A stretch of DNA of 48,642 nt. Source: Bacteroidaceae bacterium. GTDB taxonomy: Bacteria; Bacteroidota; Bacteroidia; Bacteroidales; Bacteroidaceae. Below the pieces are notes generated by a model. It had not been told where the DNA came from and searched no databases. It was given only the letters and a program-made list of their open reading frames with translations. Positions 24,188-31,277 of the stretch are shown here, in pieces. A program made the position numbers and the translations under genes. The DNA lies in assembly GCA_017619585.1 (NCBI GenBank), contig JAFZSA010000030.1, positions 1-48,642 of the forward strand, given 5' to 3'. Each line of letters begins with the position of its first letter. The stretch's first letter is position 1.

Positions 24188-24214
24188 TATATATATATTA
24201 AGGTATAGCAACAA

Positions 24215-24253
24215 GGAAAAGGGGAGCCCTGCAAGCTTCCCTTTCTTTCGTTT
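24215..24253 (+). terminator. Terminator after ackA
   Basis: Stem AAAGGGGAGC / GCTTCCCTTT with one wobble pair, then CTTTCG and TTTTTG. Confidence 0.75.
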
Positions 24254-24268
24254 TTGTTACATTTCTAG

Positions 24269-24295
24269 TTTGGGCTGTGTCCCAAATGCGTGCAT
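24269..24295. promoter_or_regulatory. Operator-like site upstream of the TPR/AraC regulator gene
   Basis: TTTGGG, 6 nt, CCCAAA, continuing to CCAAATGCGTGCAT (24282-24295). The 14-mer is identical to the right arm of the perfect inverted repeat at 26145-26180 and lies 30 bp upstream of the -7 box, nearly the same distance as in that second copy. Confidence 0.6.
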
Positions 24296-24325
24296 GTTTT
24301 TTTAGCAGTTTCCCCTTTTTCTGCT

Positions 24326-24333
24326 TATCTTTG
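24326..24333 (+). promoter_or_regulatory. -7 box of the TPR/AraC regulator gene
   Basis: TATCTTTG, 19 nt before the ATG at 24353. Confidence 0.6.
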
Positions 24334-24352
24334 TGCCGGGAAAATTAAACTA

Positions 24353-26119
24353 ATGATGAAAACAATTGTACATTATATTATATGTGCCGCTCTTTTGATC
24401 CTCGTGGCTTGCGGAGGTGATAAGCCTGTGAGGCAGTTGCCGCATTTGGGTGACACGCCTTATCAGCAGGATTCTATTTTGGTGACTTATGCCACCAATC
24501 CTGAAAGAGCGCTAGTGTTGTTGGACTCGGCTTTGATGTTGGGTAATATCACTGACTACCGCGGTCAGGTCATCCGTGCCAAAATTTACAGCAAGTCGCT
24601 GATGGAGCAACGGGTGGACTCCGCTATTCTTATCTGCAAGTCTTTGCTTAACCACGATTCTGTGCGTAATAAGCCTGTTGAGCAGGAGAATATCCTTGAT
24701 ATGCTTATTGCAACGAGTCGCGCCAAGCCTGACTACGAACAATATATGCATTGGGCCACGCAGAAAGCCGGACTTTGTCAGAAACAAGGTGAAGAGATTG
24801 AACGTTGGCGTACTGAGGCTGATATTGGGCTAGTGATGGTACATTTGGGACAAGAGAACAAGGGGCTTGCGAAACTTGACGAGGCTATTAGCCACCTCGA
24901 TGCTCCTGGCAGCATAGACCGTATGGATGCCTTTATCGTTGCCTGCAAGCGTAAGATCAATGCTCTCGACGACCTGCACCGTTATGCCGAGGTCATTACT
25001 CTGGGACAACGTATCCTTGACCGCTTGGATCACTATGAGCTGCATGTTAGGGATTATGCAGAAGATAGCTATCGTCTCTCGTGGAGTGATAATCCCAGTG
25101 ATCGCGACCGATATCTAGACTTCAGCCGTGCACAGGCATGGGGATTTATGGCGCATGCGTATAGCCTCATAAGTGAGGAATCAAGAGTGAAGAGTGAAGA
25201 ATTGGCTGCCGCACAAAAAGCACGCGAATATCTCGTTCTTTTCGATCAGAGCGATTATGGCAAGACTTTTATGGCACGCCGTATGATTGCCCCCACGCAG
25301 ATGGCGCTGGGTATGTATGCCGAAGCTCTGACTACCTACGATGAACTGGAGCGTCGCATGGATGGAGATACACTTAATGAAGACTATGCTGTTATTCTTC
25401 GCTCTCGTGCCATTGCCGCATTCGCAAAAGCCAGGGAATCGGAAGCAAATTCTCAATTAAAGTCGGCCTACGACTACCAAACACGTTACGCTAATCTTTC
25501 GAAGGTTGTTAGCGATAGTCTCTTCAAGGGAAAGGCTCACGAGTACGCTGCTCGTTATCATGCTCAAGAGCAAGAACTGGAGATTCAGAGAAAAGCGGCG
25601 CAGATAGAACGTTCGCTCATCATTAATATAGCGCTTGGAATTGGATTCTTATTTGTACTTTTAGCCGCAATTTACATCTACCGGCAGAAGCGTATTGTTA
25701 GCCAGAAGAACCAAGCCTTGGTCCGTATGATTAATGAACAAGAGAAAGAAATATTTACTCCCCTCGCCAGTCGGAGAGGAGCCGGGGGTGAGGCTTCCTT
25801 TTTCAACTTGATCGACTCCGCCATCCGTAATGAACATCTTTATAGGGATATTAATCTGCAGCGTCAGGATATCTGCGACCGCTTCAGTATCAGCCGACAT
25901 GCCCTGAACGATTTGTTGGCAGAAAATACAGAAGGCCTATCCTTTCCACAATACATCAATGCAATACGCATTCAGGAGGCTCTCCGGCTACTTCATGATA
26001 ATCCTGCGAAGACTGTTACTTCTATTGCCGCTGAAGTCGGGTTTACGCCTGCTAATCTACGTGAACAGTTCAAGCGTAAATATGGCATGACGCCTCAAGA
26101 GTATCGTCAGAATCAATAA
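24353..26119 (+). CDS. Membrane-tethered TPR sensor with cytoplasmic AraC-type DNA-binding domain
   Basis: A 588-residue regulator. The N terminus has a hydrophobic signal with a lipobox-like LVAC (Cys20). Residues about 40-410 are helical and TPR-like, with short repeats of the kind SALMLGN and AEALTTYDELERR. A membrane helix at about 421-443 (IINIALGIGFLFVLLAAIYIY) and a short coiled coil follow, then the AraC helix-turn-helix domain (about 485-588, TSIAAEVGFTPANLREQFKRKYG). This layout, sensing outside and binding DNA inside, is a common Bacteroidales regulator type; its ligand is unknown. Two repeat insertions lie in the reading frame: heptamers at 25172-25199 and a C/G-rich palindrome at 25755-25797. 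ATG 24353 is chosen because the promoter box precedes it; an upstream ATG at 24290 lies in the operator. Confidence 0.8.
   Translation: MMKTIVHYIICAALLILVACGGDKPVRQLPHLGDTPYQQDSILVTYATNPERALVLLDSALMLGNITDYRGQVIRAKIYSKSLMEQRVDSAILICKSLLNHDSVRNKPVEQENILDMLIATSRAKPDYEQYMHWATQKAGLCQKQGEEIERWRTEADIGLVMVHLGQENKGLAKLDEAISHLDAPGSIDRMDAFIVACKRKINALDDLHRYAEVITLGQRILDRLDHYELHVRDYAEDSYRLSWSDNPSDRDRYLDFSRAQAWGFMAHAYSLISEESRVKSEELAAAQKAREYLVLFDQSDYGKTFMARRMIAPTQMALGMYAEALTTYDELERRMDGDTLNEDYAVILRSRAIAAFAKARESEANSQLKSAYDYQTRYANLSKVVSDSLFKGKAHEYAARYHAQEQELEIQRKAAQIERSLIINIALGIGFLFVLLAAIYIYRQKRIVSQKNQALVRMINEQEKEIFTPLASRRGAGGEASFFNLIDSAIRNEHLYRDINLQRQDICDRFSISRHALNDLLAENTEGLSFPQYINAIRIQEALRLLHDNPAKTVTSIAAEVGFTPANLREQFKRKYGMTPQEYRQNQ
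25172..25199 (+). repeat. Heptanucleotide repeat array inside the TPR/AraC regulator gene
   Basis: Four heptamers AGTGAGG, AATCAAG, AGTGAAG, AGTGAAG, a degenerate run of the TGAA-core family also seen at 27597, 29401, 34635 and 48604. It encodes the hydrophilic stretch SEESRVKSEE without breaking the frame. Confidence 0.65.
25755..25797. repeat. C/G-rich palindromic repeat inside the TPR/AraC regulator gene
   Basis: ACTCCCCTCGCC, a short loop, GGAGAGGAGCCGGGGGTGAGG. In frame, it encodes TPLASRRGAGGEA, between the coiled coil and the helix-turn-helix domain, a linker where insertion is tolerable. Confidence 0.7.
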
Positions 26120-26144
26120 AAATAAATGTACAATCCCGTTTCCG

Positions 26145-26180
26145 ATGCACGCATTTGGGTTGGGTACCAAATGCGTGCAT
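26145..26180. promoter_or_regulatory. Perfect inverted repeat, candidate operator of the short AraC gene
   Basis: Arms ATGCACGCATTTGG (26145-26158) and CCAAATGCGTGCAT (26167-26180) with an 8-nt spacer, ending 31 bp upstream of the -7 box. The right arm recurs upstream of the larger regulator gene at 24282-24295. Confidence 0.75.
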
Positions 26181-26211
26181 GTATTTTTGTCTCATTCCAT
26201 CGGTTTTTATC

Positions 26212-26219
26212 TAACTTTG
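26212..26219 (+). promoter_or_regulatory. -7 box of the short AraC gene
   Basis: TAACTTTG, 20 nt before the ATG at 26240. Confidence 0.6.
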
Positions 26220-26239
26220 TGACAGAAATATTAAATAGA

Positions 26240-26593
26240 ATGGATAAAAATCTTTTTAAAACCATTGATTTTACTATTCGCACAGAGGCCCTTTATGCTA
26301 ACGTGAACCTGATGCGTGAAGACATTATGCAGCGTTTCGGTATAGGCCGACATCGTCTGAATAATCTGCTCAACGCACATACTAACGGTATGACTTTTCC
26401 GCAATATATTAATGCGATTCGCATGGAGGTGGCATATGATTTGCTTACCAGTCATCCTGAAATGACCATTACCGATGTGGCACGCCAAGTGGGTTTTACT
26501 GCTCCCAACCTGCGTGAGCAGTTCAAACGCTGCTATGGTATTACTCCCGCCGAATACCGATCCGGACTATTGAGTGACCTGGAGGACCTGTAG
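26240..26593 (+). CDS. Stand-alone AraC-type DNA-binding domain protein
   Basis: A 117-residue protein made only of an AraC helix-turn-helix domain. It aligns end to end with the C-terminal domain of the regulator at 24353-26119; shared blocks include FPQYINAIR, NLREQFKR and TPxEYR, and roughly half of the positions agree. It lacks any sensor, membrane segment or signal. ATG 26240 is chosen because the promoter and operator lie just upstream; a longer frame from 26126 would run through the operator. It looks like a partial duplication of promoter, operator and DNA-binding domain, and may compete with the larger protein for sites or be an independent regulator. Confidence 0.78.
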   Translation: MDKNLFKTIDFTIRTEALYANVNLMREDIMQRFGIGRHRLNNLLNAHTNGMTFPQYINAIRMEVAYDLLTSHPEMTITDVARQVGFTAPNLREQFKRCYGITPAEYRSGLLSDLEDL

Positions 26594-26654
26594 CGATGGC
26601 ATAGGGAGTAAATCGATAAACCAATATTTTATAAATCTATTACCAAATTTAACT

Positions 26655-26819
26655 ATGGAAATTAAAGGGATACCTATATTTTTTATAATCATTCTGATTG
26701 TGCTTGTGCTGTCCGTTTTCGTTTATATAGTATTAATACGAAACAATCGCGATGCAAAGCTATATGATAAACGGTGGAGAATCTATAATCCAGAGAAAAC
26801 CTCTTGTGAGGAAGATTAG
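26655..26819 (+). CDS. Small single-pass membrane protein, unknown
   Basis: A 54-residue protein with one hydrophobic helix (about 7-28, PIFFIIILIVLVLSVFVYIVLI) followed by a charged tail with RNNRDAKLYDKRW. The frame runs further upstream, but ATG 26655 directly precedes the helix and is the reasonable start. No known family was recognised. It follows the short AraC gene by 61 bp and could be in its transcript. Confidence 0.5.
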   Translation: MEIKGIPIFFIIILIVLVLSVFVYIVLIRNNRDAKLYDKRWRIYNPEKTSCEED

Positions 26820-26841
26820 AACTATAACGTTTTTGTTACAA

Positions 26842-27594
26842 TCAGAAATTCTTCAGGGTCAGTTCGCCGTTTGAAAATTCTGCGTATGTGAACTGTGTTA
26901 TCCAGTCGCCAAGGATAAGGAGGCGGTTCTGTCGGGTGAGCATCAGATCCAGTTCTATGTGACGGTGTCCGAAGATAAGGTAATCCGTCTCGGGCTTTTC
27001 TTTTATATATTGCTTGGCAAAGAGTACTAACGGCTCGTTGTTCTCGCCCATATAAGGAGGGTCGGCTTCTGTGCCACCCTGCATGTGCTTGATGCGACTG
27101 TTCTTGGCCCAGTTCAGACCGAAGGACAGACCAAGGTCGGGATGCAGCCAGCGAAACATCCACTGACAGAAGGGATTGTGGAAGATGCCGCGTAGTAATT
27201 TGAACGACTTACTTCTGTCGCCCAATCCGTCGCCATGTGCCAGAAAGAATGTCTTTCCCTCAATTTCAACAACCTCCGGTTCGTAGTGCATAGTGACGCC
27301 ACATTCCTTTGTGAGGTAATCCTTGCACCATATGTCGTGATTGCCTGTGTAGAAGTGAACGGCAATACCTGCATCGGTCAGCTCGGACAATTTGCCTAGC
27401 AGACGGGTGTAGCCCTTGGGTACAGCATTCTTGTATTCAAACCAAAAGTCGAATATATCGCCCAACATATACAGACTCTCAGCCTGTGGCTTTATCTCAT
27501 CAAGGAATAGACACAGATGTTTCTCCTGCTCCCGTGGATTCTGCGTAGCCAGGCTTCCCAAATGGGCATCAGATATGAAAAATGTCTTTTTCAA
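26842..27594 (-). CDS. lpxH: UDP-2,3-diacylglucosamine diphosphatase, LpxH-like metallophosphoesterase
   Basis: A 250-residue phosphoesterase predicted to release lipid X from UDP-2,3-diacylglucosamine in lipid A synthesis. Metal motifs are FISDAHLGS (DxH), LGDIFDFWFEY (GD), YTGNHDIWC (GNHD), FLAHGDGLG (H) and IFGHRHIE (GHxH). DFWFEY is typical of LpxH. The start is TTG at 27594: the codon before it is a stop and no in-frame ATG is near, while a heptamer array begins 2 bp upstream, as if the repeat had displaced the original start. Last gene of a minus-strand run with radC and a DUF59 gene. Confidence 0.85.
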   Translation of the reverse strand: MKKTFFISDAHLGSLATQNPREQEKHLCLFLDEIKPQAESLYMLGDIFDFWFEYKNAVPKGYTRLLGKLSELTDAGIAVHFYTGNHDIWCKDYLTKECGVTMHYEPEVVEIEGKTFFLAHGDGLGDRSKSFKLLRGIFHNPFCQWMFRWLHPDLGLSFGLNWAKNSRIKHMQGGTEADPPYMGENNEPLVLFAKQYIKEKPETDYLIFGHRHIELDLMLTRQNRLLILGDWITQFTYAEFSNGELTLKNF

Positions 27595-27596
27595 TT

Positions 27597-27624
27597 ATGA
27601 ATTAAGAATTATGAATTAAGAATT
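27597..27624. repeat. Heptanucleotide repeat array at the lpxH start
   Basis: Four perfect-phase heptamers: ATGAATT, AAGAATT, ATGAATT, AAGAATT. It fills almost all of the 33-bp gap between the DUF59 gene and lpxH. Confidence 0.8.
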
Positions 27625-27627
27625 GTC

Positions 27628-27945
27628 TTAAAGGAATCCCAACTCTACCTTTGCTTCTTCACTCATCATGTCCTTGTTCCACTCGGGCTCGAAGACAAGC
27701 TGCACATCCACTTTTGTGAGGCCTGCGATGGCTTCCAGCTTCTGGCGGACGTCCTCCAGGATGAAATCGGCAGCCGGGCAGTTGGGGGCCGTGAGGGTCA
27801 TATCTACGCTGAGCTCTGTGGCATCATCGTTCAGTTCAATGCGGTAGATGAGTCCCAAGTCGTAGATGTTGACGGGTATTTCGGGGTCATATACTGTCTT
27901 GAGTACATCTATTACGTGTTCTTGTATCTGTAATGTATCGTTCAT
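27628..27945 (-). CDS. DUF59 / MIP18-family protein, SufT-like Fe-S assembly factor
   Basis: A 105-residue cytoplasmic protein. The motif VLKTVYDPEIPVNIYDLGLIY near the N terminus (quoted: YDPEIPVNIYDLGL) and MTLTAPNCPAADF with the conserved Cys are the signature of DUF59 proteins such as SufT, which help mature Fe-S proteins. It overlaps radC by 4 bp, so it is co-translated. Its client proteins are unknown; the window contains several Fe-S enzymes (HemW, MtaB, LeuC) that could be among them. Confidence 0.88.
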   Translation of the reverse strand: MNDTLQIQEHVIDVLKTVYDPEIPVNIYDLGLIYRIELNDDATELSVDMTLTAPNCPAADFILEDVRQKLEAIAGLTKVDVQLVFEPEWNKDMMSEEAKVELGFL

Positions 27946-28622
27946 AATCTTCCTTGTTCAGAATAACTGTAATATTTCTCGTCGGCCACAATCAGGTGGT
28001 CCAGAAACTTGATGCCCATCATTTTGCAGGCCTCAGCAGCTCTCTTCGTTAGGTCATCATCTTCTTTGCTGGGCCTCAGGTTGCCGCTGGGATGGTTGTG
28101 GCAGAGGATGACGCTAGTAGCCTGTGCCAACAAGGTGTGGCGGAGCAGCTCGCGCAGGTCCACTGCCGTGCCTACCAATCCGCCATGGCTGAGCATGACG
28201 CTGTTGATAATTTCCAGATGGCTGTTCATCATCAGCAGGTGGCACTCCTCAACGGTCAGGTCCTGCATCCTGGGGCGGAAGTAGAGAAAAGCATCGCGCG
28301 TCTCTGATATCTTCTGACGTGGCTGCAGTTCTTCCTTCAGGCGTTCGTTCGCCAACTGGCAGGCAGCCAGCACGGTGATGGCCTTGGCCTTGCCCATACC
28401 TTTGTAGCGGACGAGGTCCTCTATAGTGGCTTTGCCCAGGAGTTTCAGGCTGTCGTTATAATCGTTCAGTATCTCGCGTATCATCTCCACGGCGCTCTTG
28501 CCTGGTATGCCGCTGCCTACCAGTATGGCCAGCAGTTCGGCTTTGCTCAGCACTCCAGCTCCGTGCGCTTCCATCTTCTCGCGTGGCCGGTCGTCTAATG
28601 CCCAGGTCTTGATGCTCTCCAT
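27942..28622 (-). CDS. radC: RadC family JAB-domain protein
   Basis: A 226-residue RadC protein. The N-terminal helix-hairpin-helix region is seen as LVRYKGMGKAKAITVLAACQL (quoted: YKGMGKAKA), and the C-terminal JAB domain has the zinc motif LCHNHPSGNLRPSKEDD with the upstream Glu in VEECHLLMMN. Once linked to repair, the family's role is unsettled. Start ATG 28622 is preferred; the longer frame from 28682 would run into the upstream glycosyltransferase gene, which ends at 28627. Confidence 0.92.
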   Translation of the reverse strand: MESIKTWALDDRPREKMEAHGAGVLSKAELLAILVGSGIPGKSAVEMIREILNDYNDSLKLLGKATIEDLVRYKGMGKAKAITVLAACQLANERLKEELQPRQKISETRDAFLYFRPRMQDLTVEECHLLMMNSHLEIINSVMLSHGGLVGTAVDLRELLRHTLLAQATSVILCHNHPSGNLRPSKEDDDLTKRAAEACKMMGIKFLDHLIVADEKYYSYSEQGRL

Positions 28623-28626
28623 TTTT

Positions 28627-29742
28627 TTATTTATAGAAGTTGTCGCGGAATGCTTGCAGCTCCTCGTTCCTGCCACATACACACCTTAGCCACCACGCAC
28701 GCAGGAATCCTGTGCCGTAGCCTATGAGTTGGATGAAACTGGCCCATATGGAGAGGAAGCCAATCCAGATGCTTCTGTTGCGGACACTGCTATCGATGAA
28801 GATAATCATGGAGAATAAAACCAAAGGTAGAAGGAATAGTAACATTCCGCTGAGTCCAAGGATAATACAAGCCATCTCTCCTGTAACGCAGCCAGGCTTT
28901 GGTGCACTCCATAAAGCGAAAAATCCTAGCAGTAGCAGTAGCAGACACATGAAAGCTGGCAATAGGCAGGCAAAGGTTCCCAAAGTGAAAACTGCAGGCA
29001 GCAAGTGCACCAGCTTCAGGGTGCCAGGGTGTCGCTTGGTCAGGTTGATGCGGGCAATACCGCTATTATGAACCTGCTTGTAGAACTTCTTCAGGTCGGT
29101 TCTGCGCTTGTGCCATACCCAAGCCTCGGGGAAGAGGCGGCAGGTGGCACCGCTCTCGTAGATGCGGATGCTGAAGTCGATATCCTCGCCAAAGCGCATC
29201 TCAGAGAAACCGCCCAACTGGTTGTACAACTCGCGACGGATACCCATATTGAAGGAGCGGGGATAGAACTTCTTGTCCATCTGCTTCTTACCACCGCGTA
29301 TGCCGCCGGTGGTGAAGAAGGATGTCATGCTATAGTTGATGGCCTTCTGCACGGGCGTGAAACTCTCGTGGGCTCGGTCAGGACCGCCGAAAGCATCTAC
29401 TTGAATTTTGAATTTTGAATTTTGAATTGATATCTCGTCTTCAATGGCTTGTAGATAACCTTCAGGCAATACCACGTCGCTGTCCAGTACTATCACGTAT
29501 TCGCCTTGGCTGTACTGTACACCATAGTTGCGTGTCTGGCCGGGGCCGCTGTTGGGCTTGACGTAGTATTTGATATCCAGTCGGTCTGCATACTTCCTGA
29601 CCACTTCTTCGCAGGGTATGTCGGAACCGTCCTCAACTACCAGCACCTCAAAATCTTTGAAAGTCTGGGTGGTAAGGCTTTGCAGCAGTTCGTCCACCTC
29701 ATCGGGACGATTGAAGACGGGAATTATAATGGAATATTTCAT
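28627..29742 (-). CDS. GT2-family glycosyltransferase with C-terminal membrane helices
   Basis: A 371-residue glycosyltransferase. The GT-A domain has IIIPVFNRPDEVDELLQSL, VVEDGS, PGQTRNYGV and the metal motif VLDSDVVLP; the acceptor loop has GEDIDFSIRIYESG. Two or three hydrophobic segments (about residues 250-330) anchor it to the inner membrane. Around residues 105-114 the peptide SIQNSKFKIQ is encoded by a heptamer array at 29401-29428, an insertion between the nucleotide-sugar and acceptor halves. It starts the minus-strand unit with radC, the DUF59 gene and lpxH, with a promoter at 29765-29772. Sugar specificity unknown. Confidence 0.86.
   Translation of the reverse strand: MKYSIIIPVFNRPDEVDELLQSLTTQTFKDFEVLVVEDGSDIPCEEVVRKYADRLDIKYYVKPNSGPGQTRNYGVQYSQGEYVIVLDSDVVLPEGYLQAIEDEISIQNSKFKIQVDAFGGPDRAHESFTPVQKAINYSMTSFFTTGGIRGGKKQMDKKFYPRSFNMGIRRELYNQLGGFSEMRFGEDIDFSIRIYESGATCRLFPEAWVWHKRRTDLKKFYKQVHNSGIARINLTKRHPGTLKLVHLLPAVFTLGTFACLLPAFMCLLLLLLGFFALWSAPKPGCVTGEMACIILGLSGMLLFLLPLVLFSMIIFIDSSVRNRSIWIGFLSIWASFIQLIGYGTGFLRAWWLRCVCGRNEELQAFRDNFYK
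29401..29428. repeat. Heptanucleotide repeat array inside the glycosyltransferase gene
   Basis: Four perfect copies of TTGAATT (AATTCAA on the coding strand). At 28 bp it is not itself a multiple of three, but with flanking bases the reading frame is kept. Confidence 0.88.
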
Positions 29743-29764
29743 CTGTTAGTCTTTATTATGGGCA

Positions 29765-29772
29765 CAAAAGTA
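29765..29772 (-). promoter_or_regulatory. -7 box of the glycosyltransferase-radC-lpxH unit
   Basis: TACTTTTG on the minus strand, 22 nt before the ATG at 29742. Confidence 0.6.
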
Positions 29773-29802
29773 AAAACTTTCCGGCAGAATTCAAAGCGAA
29801 CA

Positions 29803-30510
29803 CTATTTATTTATAAGAAAAATGGCTGGTACCTTACTTAGGTCAGGTAGCTCAATCTTTTTCCATTCTGCAATGGTATGGGTATGAATATACTCATCGG
29901 TCGTTGTGATGCCTGCGGCTATGCACATTCGGGTCTGTGGTCTCAGGTTCTGCAGCAGTGCCTGAAACATCTTCAGGTTGCGGTAGGGCGTCTCAATGAA
30001 CAGCTGTGTCTGGTGTTCGTTCCAGGCGCGGGTTTCCAGGTTCTTCAGTTTCTTGGCCCTGTCTTGCGGATCAACCGGCAAATAGCCGTTGAAGGCAAAG
30101 CTCTGTCCGTTCAGTCCGCTTCCCATTACTGCCATAATCATGCTGCTGGGGCCCACCAGAGGGATAACCCTCAGGTTCTGGCGCTGGGCGATAGCTACTA
30201 CGTCGGCGCCTGGATCGGCAACGGCAGGGCAGCCTGCTTCGCTGATGACGCCCATTGGCTTTCCGTCCCTAAGTGCCTGCAGGTATTGGCTGAACAGGCG
30301 CTCGTCGGCATGCTTTCCCATCTCATAGAACACGGAATTGTCAATGGGGAACTCGCGGTCCACTTGGCGTAAGAAGCGTCGTGCAGAGCGGATATTCTCT
30401 ACAATGAAATGTCTGATACCCATGATGACATCGTGGTTGTACGAGGGCAGCACCTGGTTTACCTCTGTCGGGCCCAGGGTGACGGGTATAAGGTATAGAG
30501 CTATTTCCAT
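29803..30510 (-). CDS. RsmI-like SAM-dependent methyltransferase (tetrapyrrole methylase family)
   Basis: A 235-residue member of the tetrapyrrole methylase fold. The motifs VISEAGCPAVADPGADVV and VIPLVGPSSMIMAVMGSGLNGQSFAFNGYLP (quoted: VGPSSMIMAV and FAFNGYLP) match RsmI, which 2'-O-methylates C1402 of 16S rRNA, but the N terminus lacks the usual RsmI glycine loop and is preceded by a divergent LYLIPVTLG. Such proteins occur in Bacteroidetes beside a true RsmI, so the substrate is uncertain. It overlaps the phosphopantetheinyl transferase gene by 10 bp. Confidence 0.8.
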   Translation of the reverse strand: MEIALYLIPVTLGPTEVNQVLPSYNHDVIMGIRHFIVENIRSARRFLRQVDREFPIDNSVFYEMGKHADERLFSQYLQALRDGKPMGVISEAGCPAVADPGADVVAIAQRQNLRVIPLVGPSSMIMAVMGSGLNGQSFAFNGYLPVDPQDRAKKLKNLETRAWNEHQTQLFIETPYRNLKMFQALLQNLRPQTRMCIAAGITTTDEYIHTHTIAEWKKIELPDLSKVPAIFLINK

Positions 30511-31106
30511 AATTGAATCTTTGTGTCAGAATATTGTGCCACACTCAGTATGTAGCCGTGGTACAGATTGGGAACTGTCAGTATGCTGATGCCTATGGCG
30601 TTCCGTGGCGAAAGGATATCCTTGATATCGTCGTTAATGCCCGTTCCCTTTAGTTTGAAGACGGCCTCTTTTCTTGTCCAAAGGCTGCTGAATGCAATAT
30701 CTGGGTTTGGAGCCGAGAATATCTGTTCGCATTCCTCATCATTCATGCAGTAGCGAACCAGTGTCTCCTTGGCTGGACGTATACATTCAATGTCCAGTCC
30801 GCAGGGGGCTGAACTGATATAGCAGCCAATGGCTTTCTTGCAATGGCTTAGGCTAAAATGAATGTGGGATTGTCCTGGCAGGAATGGTTTGCCGCTTTGG
30901 TTATATCCAAAAGAAGGCGTCTCCGTGATACCGTATTCCAAATGCAGGCCGCGGCATAGTTCCAGATATGCCAAGGCGCATTCCCTTCTGCCTTCCATGT
31001 GCTTGAATTTCAGCGCAAGCTCACGTCTCCAAAGAGGTAGGGAAGAGATGGCTTTCTCCAGTTGTTCTGCCAAGATGTCTTCTAAATGGTCGTTGATATA
31101 CAGCAT
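30501..31106 (-). CDS. 4'-phosphopantetheinyl transferase superfamily protein
   Basis: A 201-residue Sfp-type enzyme, predicted to load the phosphopantetheine arm from CoA onto an acyl or peptidyl carrier protein. The motifs are HIHFSLSHCKKAIGCY (SxSH), CGLDIECI (GIDxE) and FSSLWTRKEAVFKLKGTG (WxxKEA with R for a usual hydrophobic residue). Frame extends 46 codons further upstream, but ATG 31106 follows directly after a -7 box (31116-31123), so it is the start. It is the first gene of a two-gene unit with the RsmI-like methylase and is divergent from the leucine operon. Carrier partner unknown. Confidence 0.85.
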   Translation of the reverse strand: MLYINDHLEDILAEQLEKAISSLPLWRRELALKFKHMEGRRECALAYLELCRGLHLEYGITETPSFGYNQSGKPFLPGQSHIHFSLSHCKKAIGCYISSAPCGLDIECIRPAKETLVRYCMNDEECEQIFSAPNPDIAFSSLWTRKEAVFKLKGTGINDDIKDILSPRNAIGISILTVPNLYHGYILSVAQYSDTKIQLWK

Positions 31107-31115
31107 ACGTAAGAA

Positions 31116-31123
31116 CAAAATTA
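31116..31123 (-). promoter_or_regulatory. -7 box of the phosphopantetheinyl transferase gene
   Basis: TAATTTTG on the minus strand, ending 9 nt before the ATG at 31106, so the leader is very short. Confidence 0.6.
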
Positions 31124-31205
31124 CACATTTTATTTTACTTAAACGTGTGAATCGTGTATTTTTCTTCTCTAAGCTGTCCATTTGCCCGCTTTTATTCATA
31201 ATATG

Positions 31206-31237
31206 TTTGCGCGCGAGAGTTTTATTTTGTAACTTTG
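31206..31237 (+). promoter_or_regulatory. Leucine operon promoter
   Basis: -33 TTTGC at 31206-31210 and -7 TAACTTTG at 31230-31237, with about 35 nt of leader before the leuA ATG. The leader is too short for a leucine-rich attenuator peptide and none is seen. Confidence 0.7.
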
Positions 31238-31277
31238 TCCCCACTTTCAGTAAAAAGATTTAAACTAAAGACCCAAA

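Noticed and set aside
23555..24214. A 219-codon minus-strand open frame opposite ackA
   Set aside because: Same type of shadow frame; ackA is certain on the plus strand and the translation has no family features.
31238..31277. Leucine attenuator leader peptide
   Set aside because: The leader is about 40 nt with no short frame containing Leu codons and no alternative hairpins.
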